Source of the DNA: Megachile rotundata
Lineage: Eukaryota > Arthropoda > Insecta > Hymenoptera > Megachilidae
Reading direction: 5' to 3'
Length of the DNA stretch: 64,000 bases
NCBI RefSeq assembly: GCF_050947335.1
Contig: NC_134991.1
Span: 6,138,001 to 6,202,000, forward strand
In this document: piece after piece, positions 1 to 10,920 of the stretch
Layout of the letters: every line of letters begins with the position of its first letter
Numbering within the stretch: the stretch's first letter is position 1
Program-made: the position numbers and the translations under genes
The notes under the pieces: model-generated
The model's database searches: none
What the model was told of the DNA's origin: nothing
Seen by the model: the letters and a program-made list of their open reading frames with translations, nothing else

Positions 1-206
1 GTATTTCTACGCGTCGAAATTTCTACGCGCCATAATACCACACAACGTAATTGTTACGTGCCATAATTCCACGCTGCGTAATTTCCACGTGCTATATCTC
101 TATGCGCTGTATTTCCACGCGGCGTAATTCCCGCGCGCCGCAACTTCTACGCGCCATATTTCCACGCGCTGAAATTTCTAGGCGCCATAACTCCACACTT
201 CGTGTT
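1..206 (-). repeat. Family A minisatellite array, cut by window start
   Basis: Units of 15-17 bp carrying CACGCG/TACGCG steps (forms such as TTTCCACGCGCC and TAATTCCACGCTGCG) run from the first base to about 206. The reverse complement gives the family consensus RCGCGTGGAAATTACGG, so this array is in minus orientation. Open frames across it are a product of the repeat and are not genes. The array begins before the window, so its true length is unknown. Confidence 0.9.
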
Positions 207-869
207 TCTTGTACCAAGATTTTAGTTGCATCAAACATAACTGATGTCAACCCACGAATTAGAACGTGAGATTGGCTCAAAAGGAGCTAAGCTATCGATT
301 GACATAAAATTTGATTTGCAATTTCTGTTTAATAGGATTATGTTTTATAAGGTCATGGTATTCGGTAATTTAATGTGATTAAGCGATACATCGTTCGTTG
401 CGTTTGCAACATCAAGTAGAAACGTTTTAGTATAATTTCGAATTTTCCACATGGAATCGAGTGTAACTTTCAAATTTGATACACGGTACCGCGACGTAAA
501 TTAATCATTCCTTTTTCGAGCACGCTTCACGTCGATTGAATTAAAATGCATGATCGTGGTGAATTATTTAATAGCTACATATAATTTCCATTATTTCGAG
601 CCTTCGACAGGACACGTCTGTGTTCGTGCCTGCTTTGCACGGTTTGCGATATTAATACCCTTTTACCTTTCAATTATTAAACGATGAGATGGGATTCTTG
701 GCTAAAACCATTGAACGCAACTCATTTCAATTACTGTCAATTATACAATTACTGTCGAGAGTTTCAAGATTCGTCGAACGTCTTTAATGCATCGGTAATT
801 TAATGTGATTATTGATATTCTATTGGTTTCATAGAGTAATTACATCTTTATTTAGATATCTAAGTTTAA
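207..869. other. Unassigned AT-rich spacer
   Basis: No gene or RNA is recognisable. The only internal structure seen is a 20-bp direct repeat, TCGGTAATTTAATGTGATTA, at 362-381 and 792-811. The motif ATTTTAGTTGCATCA at 219-233, just outside the family A array, recurs with one change at 55951-55965 beside another family A array. Confidence 0.6.
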
Positions 870-1128
870 GATTAAGAATTCCGAAATTTTTGAATTTTGG
901 AATTTAAGAATGTAGGAATTTAGGAATTTTGGAAGTCTGAGAATTTCGAAATTCGAAAGCTTGTAAAATTAGAAATTTGGGAATTTAGTAATTTATGGAT
1001 TTAGACATTTGAAAACTCGAGAACTTGGAGAATTAGAAATTTGGAACTGGGAAATCAAAAAACCCAAGAATCCAGGAATTGAGAAATTTAAGAACCTGCA
1101 AATTCCATAATTTGGCATTTCAGAAAAA
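870..1128 (+). repeat. Family C AATTTGG-type minisatellite
   Basis: Degenerate repeats of the kind GGAATTTAGGAATTTTGG and AGAAATTTGGGAATTTAG, spaced in roughly 8-bp steps, purine-rich on the plus strand. The copies are diverged, which suggests an old array. Confidence 0.75.
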
Positions 1129-2084
1129 GCACCTAAAAAATGAAAAAATGTCAAATTAACCCGACATAGATGAACTAAATACAGTTTCCGTAAGAAGAAT
1201 ATATCCTGGGGGTATCAGCAATTCACCGACACAAGCATTTTTGTAACAGATGATGGAAGATTTGCTTCCGGCTGAAAGTTCTCGAAACGCGTGAATGATA
1301 AACCTTGATCTTAATCATGATCCGTGGTTACTCGTCACCGAAACGACGATGTTGACCTTAATTCGTCCCGTAATCCTTCCACGAGTCTGTTCGAACGCGG
1401 CTGGACATAAATCGTAGCTGGAAAACCGAGCGGTGGCTGAGCTCCGCTTCTCCATCTAAGCGCGTAACTTCTAAGATGATAAATACCATATGATAAATTT
1501 TCATCTCGCGTGATTCACACGCACACCAAGGTGTGCAGGCCTGTTTAGGTGGCCGGGCAAGGCGGTTCATCAGGACGGACGTGAATACGCCGTGTTTAAG
1601 GCGGTTTCTCATTCCACCCGTTACATTCTTGCTCGTATTTCGTGGCGGCCAAGCTGCTATTACGCTGAATTTAATCAAATTAACGATTATGATTGCAGCT
1701 TTTAGCCATCGATCGAAATGAAGTATCGCATTTTTCTCTTCTTTCATATGTGCCTCATAACCACTCATTCGATCGTCCATTCACGTTATTACACGGTTTG
1801 TTTCTTAAGCAGCAATTTAATTAACTGCTTTATTAACGGTGGCTTCCATAATCGTAATTCCTGAACTTCGATATATTCGAATATATTATTTAAATGTTGG
1901 GTGAAATAACTTTTGGGGAGGTCTAAAAATGTACGATCGTATAACATTCTGAAGGATGTGATCTTTTAATACAAAAATAAATTGTAGTGATTGGATTTTT
2001 AAATACGAGACATTTCATACTAGGAACGTTCAGCAATTTTTGGGAAGATTAATATACAAAGATTTATACTTATGTTAAATTAGA
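1129..2084. other. Unassigned; includes GC-rich island 1385-1720
   Basis: Open frames exist on both strands of the GC-rich part (minus 1358-1780, 140 codons; plus 1533-1721). They overlap each other and match no family I know. Such mutual openness in GC-rich DNA is expected by chance. The island could be a conserved regulatory element. From 1780 to 2084 the sequence is plain AT-rich spacer. Confidence 0.5.
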
Positions 2085-2560
2085 CATTTCGGCGCGTGGA
2101 TTTACAGCGCGTGGAAATTACGGAGCGTGAAATTTTGGCGCTTAAAAATTACGGTGTATGGTATTATGGCGCGTAGAAATCTCGACGTGTATAAATACAA
2201 CGCGTGGAAATACGGCGCGTGGAAATTACAGAGCGTAGAATTTTGGCGCGTGGAAATACAGTGCGTGGAAATTACAGAGCGTGGAATTCTGGCGCGTAAA
2301 AATTACGGTGTATGGTATTATGGCGCGTAGAAATCTCGATGCGTATAAATACAACGCGTGGAAATACAGCGCGTGGAAATTATGGAGCGTGGAATTTTGG
2401 CGCGTGGAAATACAGTGCGTGGAAATTACGGAGCATGGAATTATGGCGCGTGATAATTGCGGTGTGTGGTATTATGGCGCGTAGAAATTTCGACGCGTAG
2501 AAATACAATGCGTGAAAATATAGCGCGTGGAAATACAGTGCGTGGAAATTACAGAGCGAA
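2085..2560 (+). repeat. Family A minisatellite array with 154-bp higher-order unit
   Basis: Units of 15-17 bp with the consensus RCGCGTGGAAATTACGG in plus orientation. The segment at 2127-2280 is repeated at 2281-2434 with few changes, giving a higher-order period of 154 bp (about ten monomers), so amplification occurred in blocks. The array is the reverse complement in type of the one at 3418-3990. Open frames inside it are repeat shadows. Confidence 0.92.
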
Positions 2561-3417
2561 AAATTATATTCCTGAATAATTCAAAAACGAAGCTCCAAAC
2601 CCCATTTTTGCAAAAAGATACACATACTGTGTACAAAACAGCACCAATGATTGTTTGAATATTCATGCCTAAAACAGAATATGAATTTCTGTTCAACCTT
2701 CACATTATAATAATACAGTGTATACTTTAGCATCTGCATGATTGCATTTGTTCGAAACTTTCCACCTGCTACCTTGTGCGACCACTATAATATTAATGCT
2801 GCTTATAATTCTCCATTTTTCTCACTCATTGGATTACATGAAATTTCTGATATCAGCGACACAAGTAGCAAGTACCTTTCGTTAATAGTTAATCCTAATT
2901 ATTCTTGCAACTAAAAATAATAAATTTTATTGCAAACCTGACCCGCTGCGGACATGCATCACTGAATAATGGAAGCTAATATATTTACGAGCTACGTAGA
3001 CAACTCCAGTTACGTGGAACCAGATCGTTTGCTCGTAATAAAAGAAGACAGAGTGGAGAAGTAAATCATTCACCGTCGTTAACAGGATTAAATTCCTGTA
3101 CTCTTAATCCTAAATCTCTCGCAGACAAATAATTAAGAGCGCCACGTTACCAGCTTGAATAATCTACTTAGGCTTCTACACTTCGGATCGCGGCGTACAA
3201 CTAGCCTGATCCCGTTTGACAGGATGGCACGAAGAATAACCATCCGGTTAATGCTGTTTCGTTTAATAAATAGGCCCGTTATTTCTGATAAAACTATCTA
3301 CGGTGAATAATCGTTTCATTTAAAGGCTTGATTGTCAACGGTATATAAAATGTCGAGAGGGTTCGAAATTCGATATAAGTGAAAACGTGGACACGCAAGT
3401 AGATTGATCAGGTTGGT
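2561..3417. other. Unassigned spacer between two inverted family A arrays
   Basis: AT-rich sequence with no recognisable gene. It would be the loop of about 860 bases if the flanking arrays, which are in opposite orientations, pair with each other. Confidence 0.6.
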
Positions 3418-3990
3418 ATGTCACGCGGCTTAATTTCCACGCATTATAATTCCACGCTCCGTAACTTCCACGCCCCGTATTTCCACGCGTTGTATTTCTA
3501 CGCGTCGAAATTTGTACGCACCATAATTCCACGTGCTATAATACCACACGCCATAATTTCCACGTGTCATAATTCCACGCTCCGTAATTTCCACGCGCCG
3601 AAATTTCCACGCACTGTATTTCCACGCGCCATAATATCACGCACCGTAATTTTCACGCGCCAGAATTCCACGCTTCGTAATTTCTACGCGCTGTATATCC
3701 ACGTGGCGTAATTTCCACGCGCCAGAATTCCACGCTTCGTAATTTCCACGCGCTGTATTTCCACGCGGCGTAATTTCCACGCGCCATAATTTCAGGCTCT
3801 GTAATTTCCATGCGCCGACATTTCCACGCATTGTATTTCCACGCGTCGAAATTTCTGCGCGCCATAATATCACACACCATAATTTTCTCACGCCATAATT
3901 CCACTCTCCGTAATTTCCACGTGCTGTATTTCCACACACCGTAATTTCCACGCGCCGAATTATCTACGCGTCATAGTTCTACGCATCGAA
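3418..3990 (-). repeat. Family A minisatellite array, minus orientation
   Basis: About 36 units of 15-17 bp, such as CATAATTCCACGCTCCG and TAATTTCCACGCGCC. A four-unit block of 62 bp is duplicated in tandem: the segment starting CAGAATTCCACGCTTCG occurs at 3661 and again at 3723. Open frames on both strands reflect the repeat. Confidence 0.92.
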
Positions 3991-3993
3991 ATT

Positions 3994-4028
3994 TAGCGTG
4001 TATAGAGTTATACACGCTATAACTCTAG
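3994..4028. other. Overlapping hairpins ending in CTAG; possible Helitron-like 3' end
   Basis: TAGCGTGTATA (3994-4004) pairs perfectly with TATACACGCTA (4009-4019) around a 4-base loop. An overlapping alternative stem pairs TAGAGTTATA (4003-4012) with TATAACTCTA (4018-4027). The tetramer CTAG lies at 4025-4028, nine bases past the first stem, and is followed by T. Helitron 3' ends are known for a short hairpin just upstream of CTRR before a host T. The link to Helitrons is an inference, since no 5' TC end was identified. Confidence 0.3.
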
Positions 4029-4053
4029 TTATCCACACTACACTAGTTGTGAG

Positions 4054-4065
4054 ACACCCTGTATA
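4054..4065 (-). mobile_element. TATACAGGGTGT-type transposon-end motif
   Basis: The minus strand reads TATACAGGGTGTC. The same 12-mer is found on the plus strand at 5021-5032, and close relatives lie near 48879 and 58562. CAGGGTGT termini are common on insect transposable elements, but the element family cannot be assigned from the end alone. Confidence 0.3.
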
Positions 4066-4932
4066 TATAATAGGGGTCTCTAACTAATCCTTCATAAGTA
4101 ACAGTAAAATGAATTATTAATTAAATCAACAACAGTAATTATTAAATAAAGAATTAATAACATATAAACATCCAACATATGACTAATACATAAAGTTGTA
4201 AAAGTCACGAAATTAATAAATAACTCCATAAGTGAAGAATGTCCAATTTCATATAATATACCATCATATAATGAATTCGATAGAACGCTGCAGCGACGGA
4301 ATAATTGTTAAAAAAAAATATAGAAGGAAGAAACGTCGATCAACCCCGGTTTCAGAGTAACACAATAGGCGCAACGTGACGAATACGTCGTTAGGATTTC
4401 AGCGAAACAACGTTTATTTGCCGTGACGTTGAAAAACGAGCGACCATCTCTCGTCTTTAATTGCTTATCGGGGCCAAATTGAATGTACAATTCGATCTTC
4501 TCTCGCGTTGCGGTGATATAAAAGCGGACTTCCTCCGGGCCGCCTATAAATCAAGCGCAATAATCCCCGAAAATCGAAAGCTAGCAGAAAGCGCCGCATA
4601 AATTCCCGCTTTTACGTTTTATCGCGCGATAGTTTATCAACCTCGACTTAAACTTCTTCGTGTTACTTTACAATGGCGCGATCGTTAATTCACGATTCTT
4701 TATCGTTGTTCCGTTAACCGAAATACTGGACTGACGTCGATGACCGATATGGAACTTGAAGGTTTCAACTCCGTTTTTTCTTTTGCGAAGGATCGAATAC
4801 AGTAGTCTGTTGTTATGTTGTCATAATGTATTGTTGAAATTCATGAATAGTAGAGTGGATTAGTTATGTGAAGTAACCTAACAAATTTTATATTTTTACT
4901 CCGTGTATATCGTCAAATTCCTACGTAGTTAA
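4066..4932. other. Unassigned AT-rich spacer with a mixed-composition part near 4320-4640
   Basis: No gene is recognisable. The stretch at 4320-4640 is more GC-rich, but its short open frames have no identifiable domain. Confidence 0.6.
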
Positions 4933-5025
4933 ATTTCTATATTGTCAGATCCTTTCTATATTGATTTCTATATTGTCAGATCCATTCTATATAGATTTCC
5001 ATATTGTCAGATCCTTTCTATATAC
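4933..5025 (+). repeat. 31-bp tandem repeat, three copies
   Basis: Units start at 4933, 4964 and 4995 (ATTTCTATATTGTCAGATCC...) and are spaced exactly 31 bp apart with only one to a few changes. The last unit runs straight into the TATACAGGGTGT motif at 5021-5032. Confidence 0.92.
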
Positions 5026-5035
5026 AGGGTGTTAC
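5021..5035 (+). mobile_element. TATACAGGGTGT-type transposon-end motif
   Basis: TATACAGGGTGTTAC matches, in inverse orientation, the motif at 4054-4065. The two copies face away from each other 955 bp apart, so they do not bound a single element in the usual inward-facing arrangement. Confidence 0.3.
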
Positions 5036-5196
5036 CTGTAACGCTACTCACGATTTTCCTCACACTTGCAGTCACCCTACGAAAAAATGTTTAAAACAAT
5101 ATTTGCAAGGTATAAAGTGCACAATAGATATTAGTAAAGCAAATTTTGAAAACAGTTTGTTCTCTTGACAAAGTCAAGATCACCTTGGGTTTTTTA

Positions 5197-5275
5197 AATA
5201 TATATATATATATATTTTGGCGATTCTATATATGTATATGTATATATTTCCTATATATATATATACATGTATATA

Positions 5276-5308
<33 letters not shown>

Positions 5309-5335
5309 ATATATGTATATATATAAATTCGGTAT
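5197..5335 (+). repeat. TA/TATG compound microsatellite
   Basis: Runs of TA, then TATG repeats (about 5283-5308), then TA again. The overlapping open frames rich in Ile/Tyr/Met are artefacts of this repeat. Confidence 0.95.
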
Positions 5336-6609
5336 ATATATCCCTATGCACCTGCATTTTGAATCATCCCAGATGATTTATCACGCGACAAATTCACTTT
5401 CTTATCAAAACCATAGATATCAAAACCGCAGATGTCCGATTGTTTTGGTCGTCGAGTATCATCGTTAGAAAAGATATACTTCAGAAGGGAGTAGCATGAG
5501 CGATTCGTTCCGAGGGTTATGCTAATGAGAGACGGTCGTTCGTGAGAGCAACGACTAAGTGATACCAGCGAATCTTTTTACTACGTAATTACAAGCTCGA
5601 GTCCGCGTAGGAACCCGATCTATGCTCGCCGGACCGAGACCATCGTCTGATCTTAATCCTATCAGTTACGCGGTATTGCGAGACACCGAAGACCTTCTCC
5701 GAGAGATTATAAAACCATCGACAAGAGCAAAGCATTAGACAGATAGACAGACATTCTCCTTATCTCCTTTTTTCACCGGAACCTCATGCTATGTTTATTT
5801 GCAATTCGCTGTGGGAACAAGAACTTATATGTCCAACAAAGTTATCTATAACTCCATAAACCCCCGGGAGATTTAAAAATTATCGTCTGCAATTAGGACG
5901 AAGAAAAATCAAGAACCGAAACCATTTCCATAAATTGCCGAAAATAATATCGCGTGGATTTCACGGAACGCGGTGGAATGATACGCACTTAAAGGTTCCA
6001 GCGGTTTAATCCCATCGGTTACCCTTCGGTATGCAAAATCTAAGCTCCCACGGAGCTGGTAGATATGGGAACGATGGCGAACGAGAGGAAGTAAAAGCGG
6101 TGGCGGGCGAGGGTGCACGCATCGGTTCTCAATCCATTTATACCAGGGAACTCTTATCCCGGATTAATCGGTCGTTCGCGACAGTCCAGCAGGCCAGGTA
6201 AGACAAGCTTAATGCATCCGAGATGCATCGGACCTGGCTGCAACAACGTGTCGCCTCCGCTGCGGTCCGGTTGCAGTTTCACTTTTATTCGAGCCGCCAT
6301 TAGCGGGCCCCTCGAACACGCTCGCGGGATGAATTAAAGCGTGAAGGCCAAAAGGGATTATCTCGAAACGATAAAACATTGGCGAAAAATATTGCTACGC
6401 GGTCTTGACACGGCCATTAAGTATCATCGATTCGAGAGGTCCTTGGCTTTCGGATAAAAACGAAGTAGATGTGACAAACTCGATTTGCTTATACTTTCGA
6501 TATTGTAGACTATAGCCAACTGCTAACACTTTTTTCGAAAAGAGGAGAAGAACTTAGGGTTTGCTGATAGTATGTTAGTGTTAATTGTGTTGACCATAGT
6601 CTGTGATTT
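5336..6609. other. Unassigned; GC-rich island about 6100-6340
   Basis: The first part is mixed-composition spacer. The island at 6100-6340 holds open frames on both strands (minus 5909-6118; plus 6113-6337) without a recognisable domain. It contains a possible splice donor (CAG then GTAAGAC near 6195), which alone does not support an exon. A regulatory role is possible. Confidence 0.5.
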
Positions 6610-6915
6610 CACAAAATTTGGGAGTTGGAAATTTAGGATTTTTGGAGGTTGGAGATGTGAAGGTTTGGTAATTGTGGCAATTTGGAGATTTGGAATTTCA
6701 AGATTTTGGGATTTTTAATTTGAAGATTTAAATATGTGGTCATTAGGGTATCTAGAAATGTGAGCATCAGAATATTCACAAATAGCAAAAATTTAGAAAG
6801 TTGGTAATTTGAGAATTGATCTGTTACATTCTGTGAATGTAGGAGTTATAGAAAATAGAGATTCGAAGATGTGAAGATTCGTAATATTCGAAGGTTTCGA
6901 AAGACCTCTAACTTG
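6610..6915 (+). repeat. Family C minisatellite, degenerate
   Basis: Repeated GGAAATTTAGG, GGAGATTTGG and GGTTTGG words, purine and T rich on the plus strand, with no clean period left. Assigned to family C by word content. Confidence 0.65.
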
Positions 6916-7664
6916 GAAGTTGTATGTCCAATGATTTTGAATCGTTCACTATTTAGCAATTTATCTGAAAACAACCTCAGTTTCCACACATAAATTTAAC
7001 TTTAACCTAAAAATTACCAGACTTCGTCAAAATCATACAAAAATGTACCCTAACAGAATCTCCTTCATGACACCTAAATTTATCACAAAACACTGAAAGC
7101 ATCGAATAACCTTGAAAAACAGCCGCAACATCACAAAGGGTGTACGTGCAAGTAATCCGTTCTTCGTCCGCAGCATTCGTAACCAGTTGGTTAGCATCGA
7201 AGATTCTTTTTAATTGGGTTGAATCGGACATGAAAAACCAGGATGGAGGGGCCGGGATCGCGATCGAGCGTCGAGATAAAGCGTTGATCGAAAATCTTGC
7301 TGCGCGTGATCAACGCGCCTATTAACTCGTCCTCGGCGATTGTTTGTTTTCAGGGTGGTCGTAAATAGTTTCACTTATCCGTGTCCTCGCGACGGTACGG
7401 CAACCTGCTAACTGGTAACGAGGCTACCTCGGTGTCCTTTAATTCGCCACGAAGCACTGACCAGCCGCGTGACGCCCGTCATTTGTAAGGAAACGCGGCT
7501 GTTGTTCCCCTTATCTATACGAAACCCTCTGCCGAGGATTGCCGCGAGTGTTGTACGCATGCTTTCTGAACCGCAGTGAGCCTGTGACCCAATATAACCC
7601 TGGAGATCGCTAGTTAGACTCACTTCTAGTTGTTTCAAATTTAAATATAGAAATAGTGGAATCG
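6916..7664. other. Unassigned mixed-composition spacer
   Basis: Short open frames on both strands (for example minus 7007-7231 and minus 7408-7638) show no known domain. The part at 7230-7600 is GC-richer and could be regulatory. Confidence 0.55.
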
Positions 7665-7985
7665 GTAATTTGATTGTAGGGATAGGATGACGTGGGGAAA
7701 GTGGCGATATAGGGAGAGGAAACTTGGAAATTAGAGGAATGTGAGATCTAGATATTTAAGGATTTGGAGAATGTAGACATTTTGGGAAAATTTGAGATCT
7801 GGGTATTTGAGAATTTGGAAAATTTAGAAATTTGGGGGAAATTTTGTAACTGGGCATTTGAGAATTTGGGGAATGTAGATATTTGGGAGAAATTTCGGAT
7901 CTGGATGTTTAAGTTGACGATTTGGATATTTGAGAAAAGTCTAAATTTAAAAATTTAGAATATTGAAAAATTTAAAGAAAATGCA
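7665..7985 (+). repeat. Family C minisatellite
   Basis: Repeats such as GAATTTGGAAAATTTAG and GGGCATTTGAGAATTTGG in 8- and 16-bp steps. A 64-codon frame over 7764-7958 is purely repeat-derived. Confidence 0.8.
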
Positions 7986-8694
7986 TAAGCTTAAAATCCG
8001 AAAAAATCTGTGAACAAATTTGACAATTCGGATTGTGTTTTTTTCCGCTTATCCTTTTAAACCCCATAAATGAAGAGGAACATTTTAGGCGTGCATAGGC
8101 GAACCGCAAATTGCAAGCAGAAACACGGTAAGGGTATCGCGTATGAGTAAGGAATAAAGAGCAAAGACGAAAGAACGGTGAAGTATTCAGCGGAATTGTA
8201 CCGCGTACAACGTTACATTATATCCTTGATCGTATATTCAGCTACGTAGCTGAAAAACTCCTCCAAGCCCGCGTATAAGCGGCTTTTCTCTTTGCCATGT
8301 TTCGCCACGACGACGACGTCCCTCGTCGTTGCTGCTGGCTTCTTCCTTCTCTCTTTTTTTTATCATCCACTTCTTCGCTCTCTTCTTCCTTCTCTTCAGC
8401 CCTTGTCTTTTTCCCCCGGTTGAATTAACGTACGACTTCCGGCCGCGAATTGTCTCGCACAAGCGGCGTATAATCTTCGAACAAGCCTGTTCCTTTGTTA
8501 ATCCAATCTGCGAGCGGATAACACCGCGAGTTAAATAAACTAGTCGAGTTAATTTTCTCGGGGATGTTAACTGCTTTATCTCCTGTTTCTTTACAACCAC
8601 GTCGTTTGTTGCGATTATTAATGATATTACTTTTAATGGTAAACGTTTTTATGCTACTGCAAGGGATGTGGATATACCGTTGACTAGGAATAGG
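7986..8694. other. Unassigned; polypyrimidine tract 8335-8415
   Basis: A long C/T-rich run (8335-8415) preceded by CGACGACGACG near 8307 opens frames on both strands (minus 8238-8600; plus 8329-8538) with biased Lys/Arg/Glu or Leu/Phe/Ser composition. This looks like a simple-sequence effect and not a gene. Confidence 0.6.
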
Positions 8695-8995
8695 ATATAG
8701 GGAAATTGGGATGAAGAGATTTGAAGATCTAAAGAGCAGATGTCATATGTGGACATGTGGGGATTTTGGATCGTAGAGAGTTGGGGACCTAAGAAGAGGG
8801 GATCACGAGTATATGGACATGTAGGAATATGGGGACAAATGAATATGAGGACATAGGGATGTTGGTACCTAGAGATTTGTGATCATATGATCATATATGA
8901 TCATATATAGAAATACAGAAATATACATAGGTATATTGGGATACAAGAAGTTGGGGATTTAGTAATTTAGACACTTAGAGATTTAGGAATATACA
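8695..8995 (+). repeat. Family C variant (GGATATAGGG / GGACATAGGG subtype)
   Basis: Degenerate repeats around GGATATAGGGA, GGGGATTTTGG and GGACATGTGG. A short palindromic GATCATAT run lies inside at about 8878-8909. The wording is closest to the array at 59075-59730, which suggests a subfamily. Confidence 0.65.
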
Positions 8996-10764
8996 CCCAT
9001 TATAACACCTTTTCAGGTGTTATAAATAATATTTATAAGTATAAATTTCAGGATTTTATTTTTGCGTAAGTGCTCGCAACTCGGTGTCCAGCCAAGGGTT
9101 TTGTAGTGTTTTAAACCGAGAATCCTTTTCAAGTGTGCGTGTGAGATTCCCAGGAAACCATGGTTTCCCCAAGAATTCGTAGCAACCGCGTTAATGCGAT
9201 GTTTAAAATAAGAACGATTAAGTATTCGCATCTATCCTGTCACCCTGCGAAGCAACCGAGTTCCTTTTGCTGCTCGCATAACGTTGCCCCTTAGGTAGCT
9301 TACGTTATCCGATACTCGAGAGTCGGGCAACACAATCTCCTCGAGACGCGGTAATCTTATTAAATAGGGCCTTCCTTTGTTTTACGACCTTTTTGCACAG
9401 GCTTTAAGGCCTTAAGCCTGACGCCTTCGCCTCGTGTCGACCGTACGCCACCAGGATACGCGTCCGTCGTTGTATATACTTGCGTTTTACCCCTGGGATC
9501 AGCCTGGGAAAATCCCGTTTTACCGATATTGAACGTGCTACAACCCCGTGCACGGCTCGGGAGAACGGTCAATTATTTACGGGCAGTGATTGAATTTTTT
9601 TCTCCACGGAATCTCTCTCGCCTTCTCGTCCTTTTCGACCCGTCGCGTCCTCCGGCGACGCTCTTACGGCCAGAAAGTGTCGTATTTTTTTCCCGCCGAG
9701 TTAATCCTTCGCCGGGATCTCGCGAGATGGCCGATTCCGGAACGGGCAAGAGCATTGTAAAGGATAAAATTTACACACTCGCTGATAGCGGAATTCGCGT
9801 TCTTTTTTTTTATGGGAAAGTAGATTGCGGCGACTAGCGAGGATATTTATGAGGGCTTATTATGCGCGCTGGATATTTGTAATTTTTTATCCCCCACTCT
9901 TTTTTTCCGTTTTTAATATACGCGAAAGAATTGAACGTTATCTGAGACGGCTTTAAATCCTGGATCCGGAAAGTGGGACATGGTATAAATCTTTTAAATG
10001 AATGAAAGATAAGAGGTAGTGTATTGGTTATTTTATACTTTATCATTTTTTTGTTTGAGGAAATTTAACCCATTTCGGGCTATTCAGAGTACTTTGTTTA
10101 ATTATTATTACGTGAATTAAATTACTGCATAATTACTTTTATCTTAAAATAAGTCAAGTGTGTATGAAACTTCGTTCTTTGTTACAAGAATTATATCTTT
10201 GTTCAGAGAATTTCAATCTAATTCCTTTTGGTACAAATTTATGTATCAATTTATATGGTTAGGTTAGGTTATAATTTATATCCGAAAGTTACATAACCTC
10301 TTTATTTGGAGAACAAAAATTTTTCAATGATATTCAGAAGTATTTTATTCTGAACATTAATGTGACGAATGATGTAATACATTACAAGTAAAGAATTAAA
10401 ACTTACATAAATTATTTCAATATTGTATTACTTTATCTCTCCGCTAGTTTTTTATCGATCATTCCGCATAGATAGTCAGCTTCGCATACGTAAGGATCGT
10501 TATTAAAAGTTCAATCTGAGCATCAACAACGTGACTCGAGAGCCGAGCTCCTCCTACGCCATTAATTTATCGCGAGAAGGAACAGGCTTACACGAACAGA
10601 GATAAGTCCGAGCGAAGAACATCGTGTTCGCGAATCCTTACACTGGACAACAGTTTTCTGTCGTCGCCTAAGCGAATTAATCGCGAAGCTAATCAAGCTT
10701 CCTCTTACTTGCTTCTGCAACAATTCATCAACTCTACACAACGCTGCGATTAAAACGTGCGATT
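8996..10764. other. Unassigned; GC-richer part 9240-9840
   Basis: Open frames on both strands of 9360-9840 overlap and match no known family. Two palindromes stand out: GGAAACCATGGTTTCC at 9153-9168 (perfect) and the near-palindrome AGGCTTTAAGGCCTTAAGC at 9399. TTAGGTTAGG at about 10258 is only two copies of the insect telomere unit. The rest is AT-rich spacer. Confidence 0.55.
9153..9168. repeat. Perfect 16-bp palindrome
   Basis: GGAAACCATGGTTTCC reads identically on both strands. Its function is unknown; it could be a dimeric transcription-factor site. Confidence 0.7.
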
Positions 10765-10920
10765 TTCAAATTTTTAAATCTTCATATTCTAAAATTTTCA
10801 AACTTCTGATTTTTTAAATTAAATTCTGAACTTTTCTGATGCGAAAATTTGAAAATGAATATCAGTTCCCAAATTTCAAAATTCCCAAAATCTCACATTT
10901 GCAAAACTAAATCATCAATC
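10765..10920 (-). repeat. Family C minisatellite, minus orientation, degenerate
   Basis: CCCAAATTTC, AAAATTTTC and TTCAAACTTC words. This is the complement of the GAAATTTGGG words of family C. No period survives. Confidence 0.5.

Noticed and set aside
10255..10270. TTAGGTTAGG resembling insect telomere repeat
   Set aside because: Only two units inside AT-rich spacer, so there is no telomeric array.
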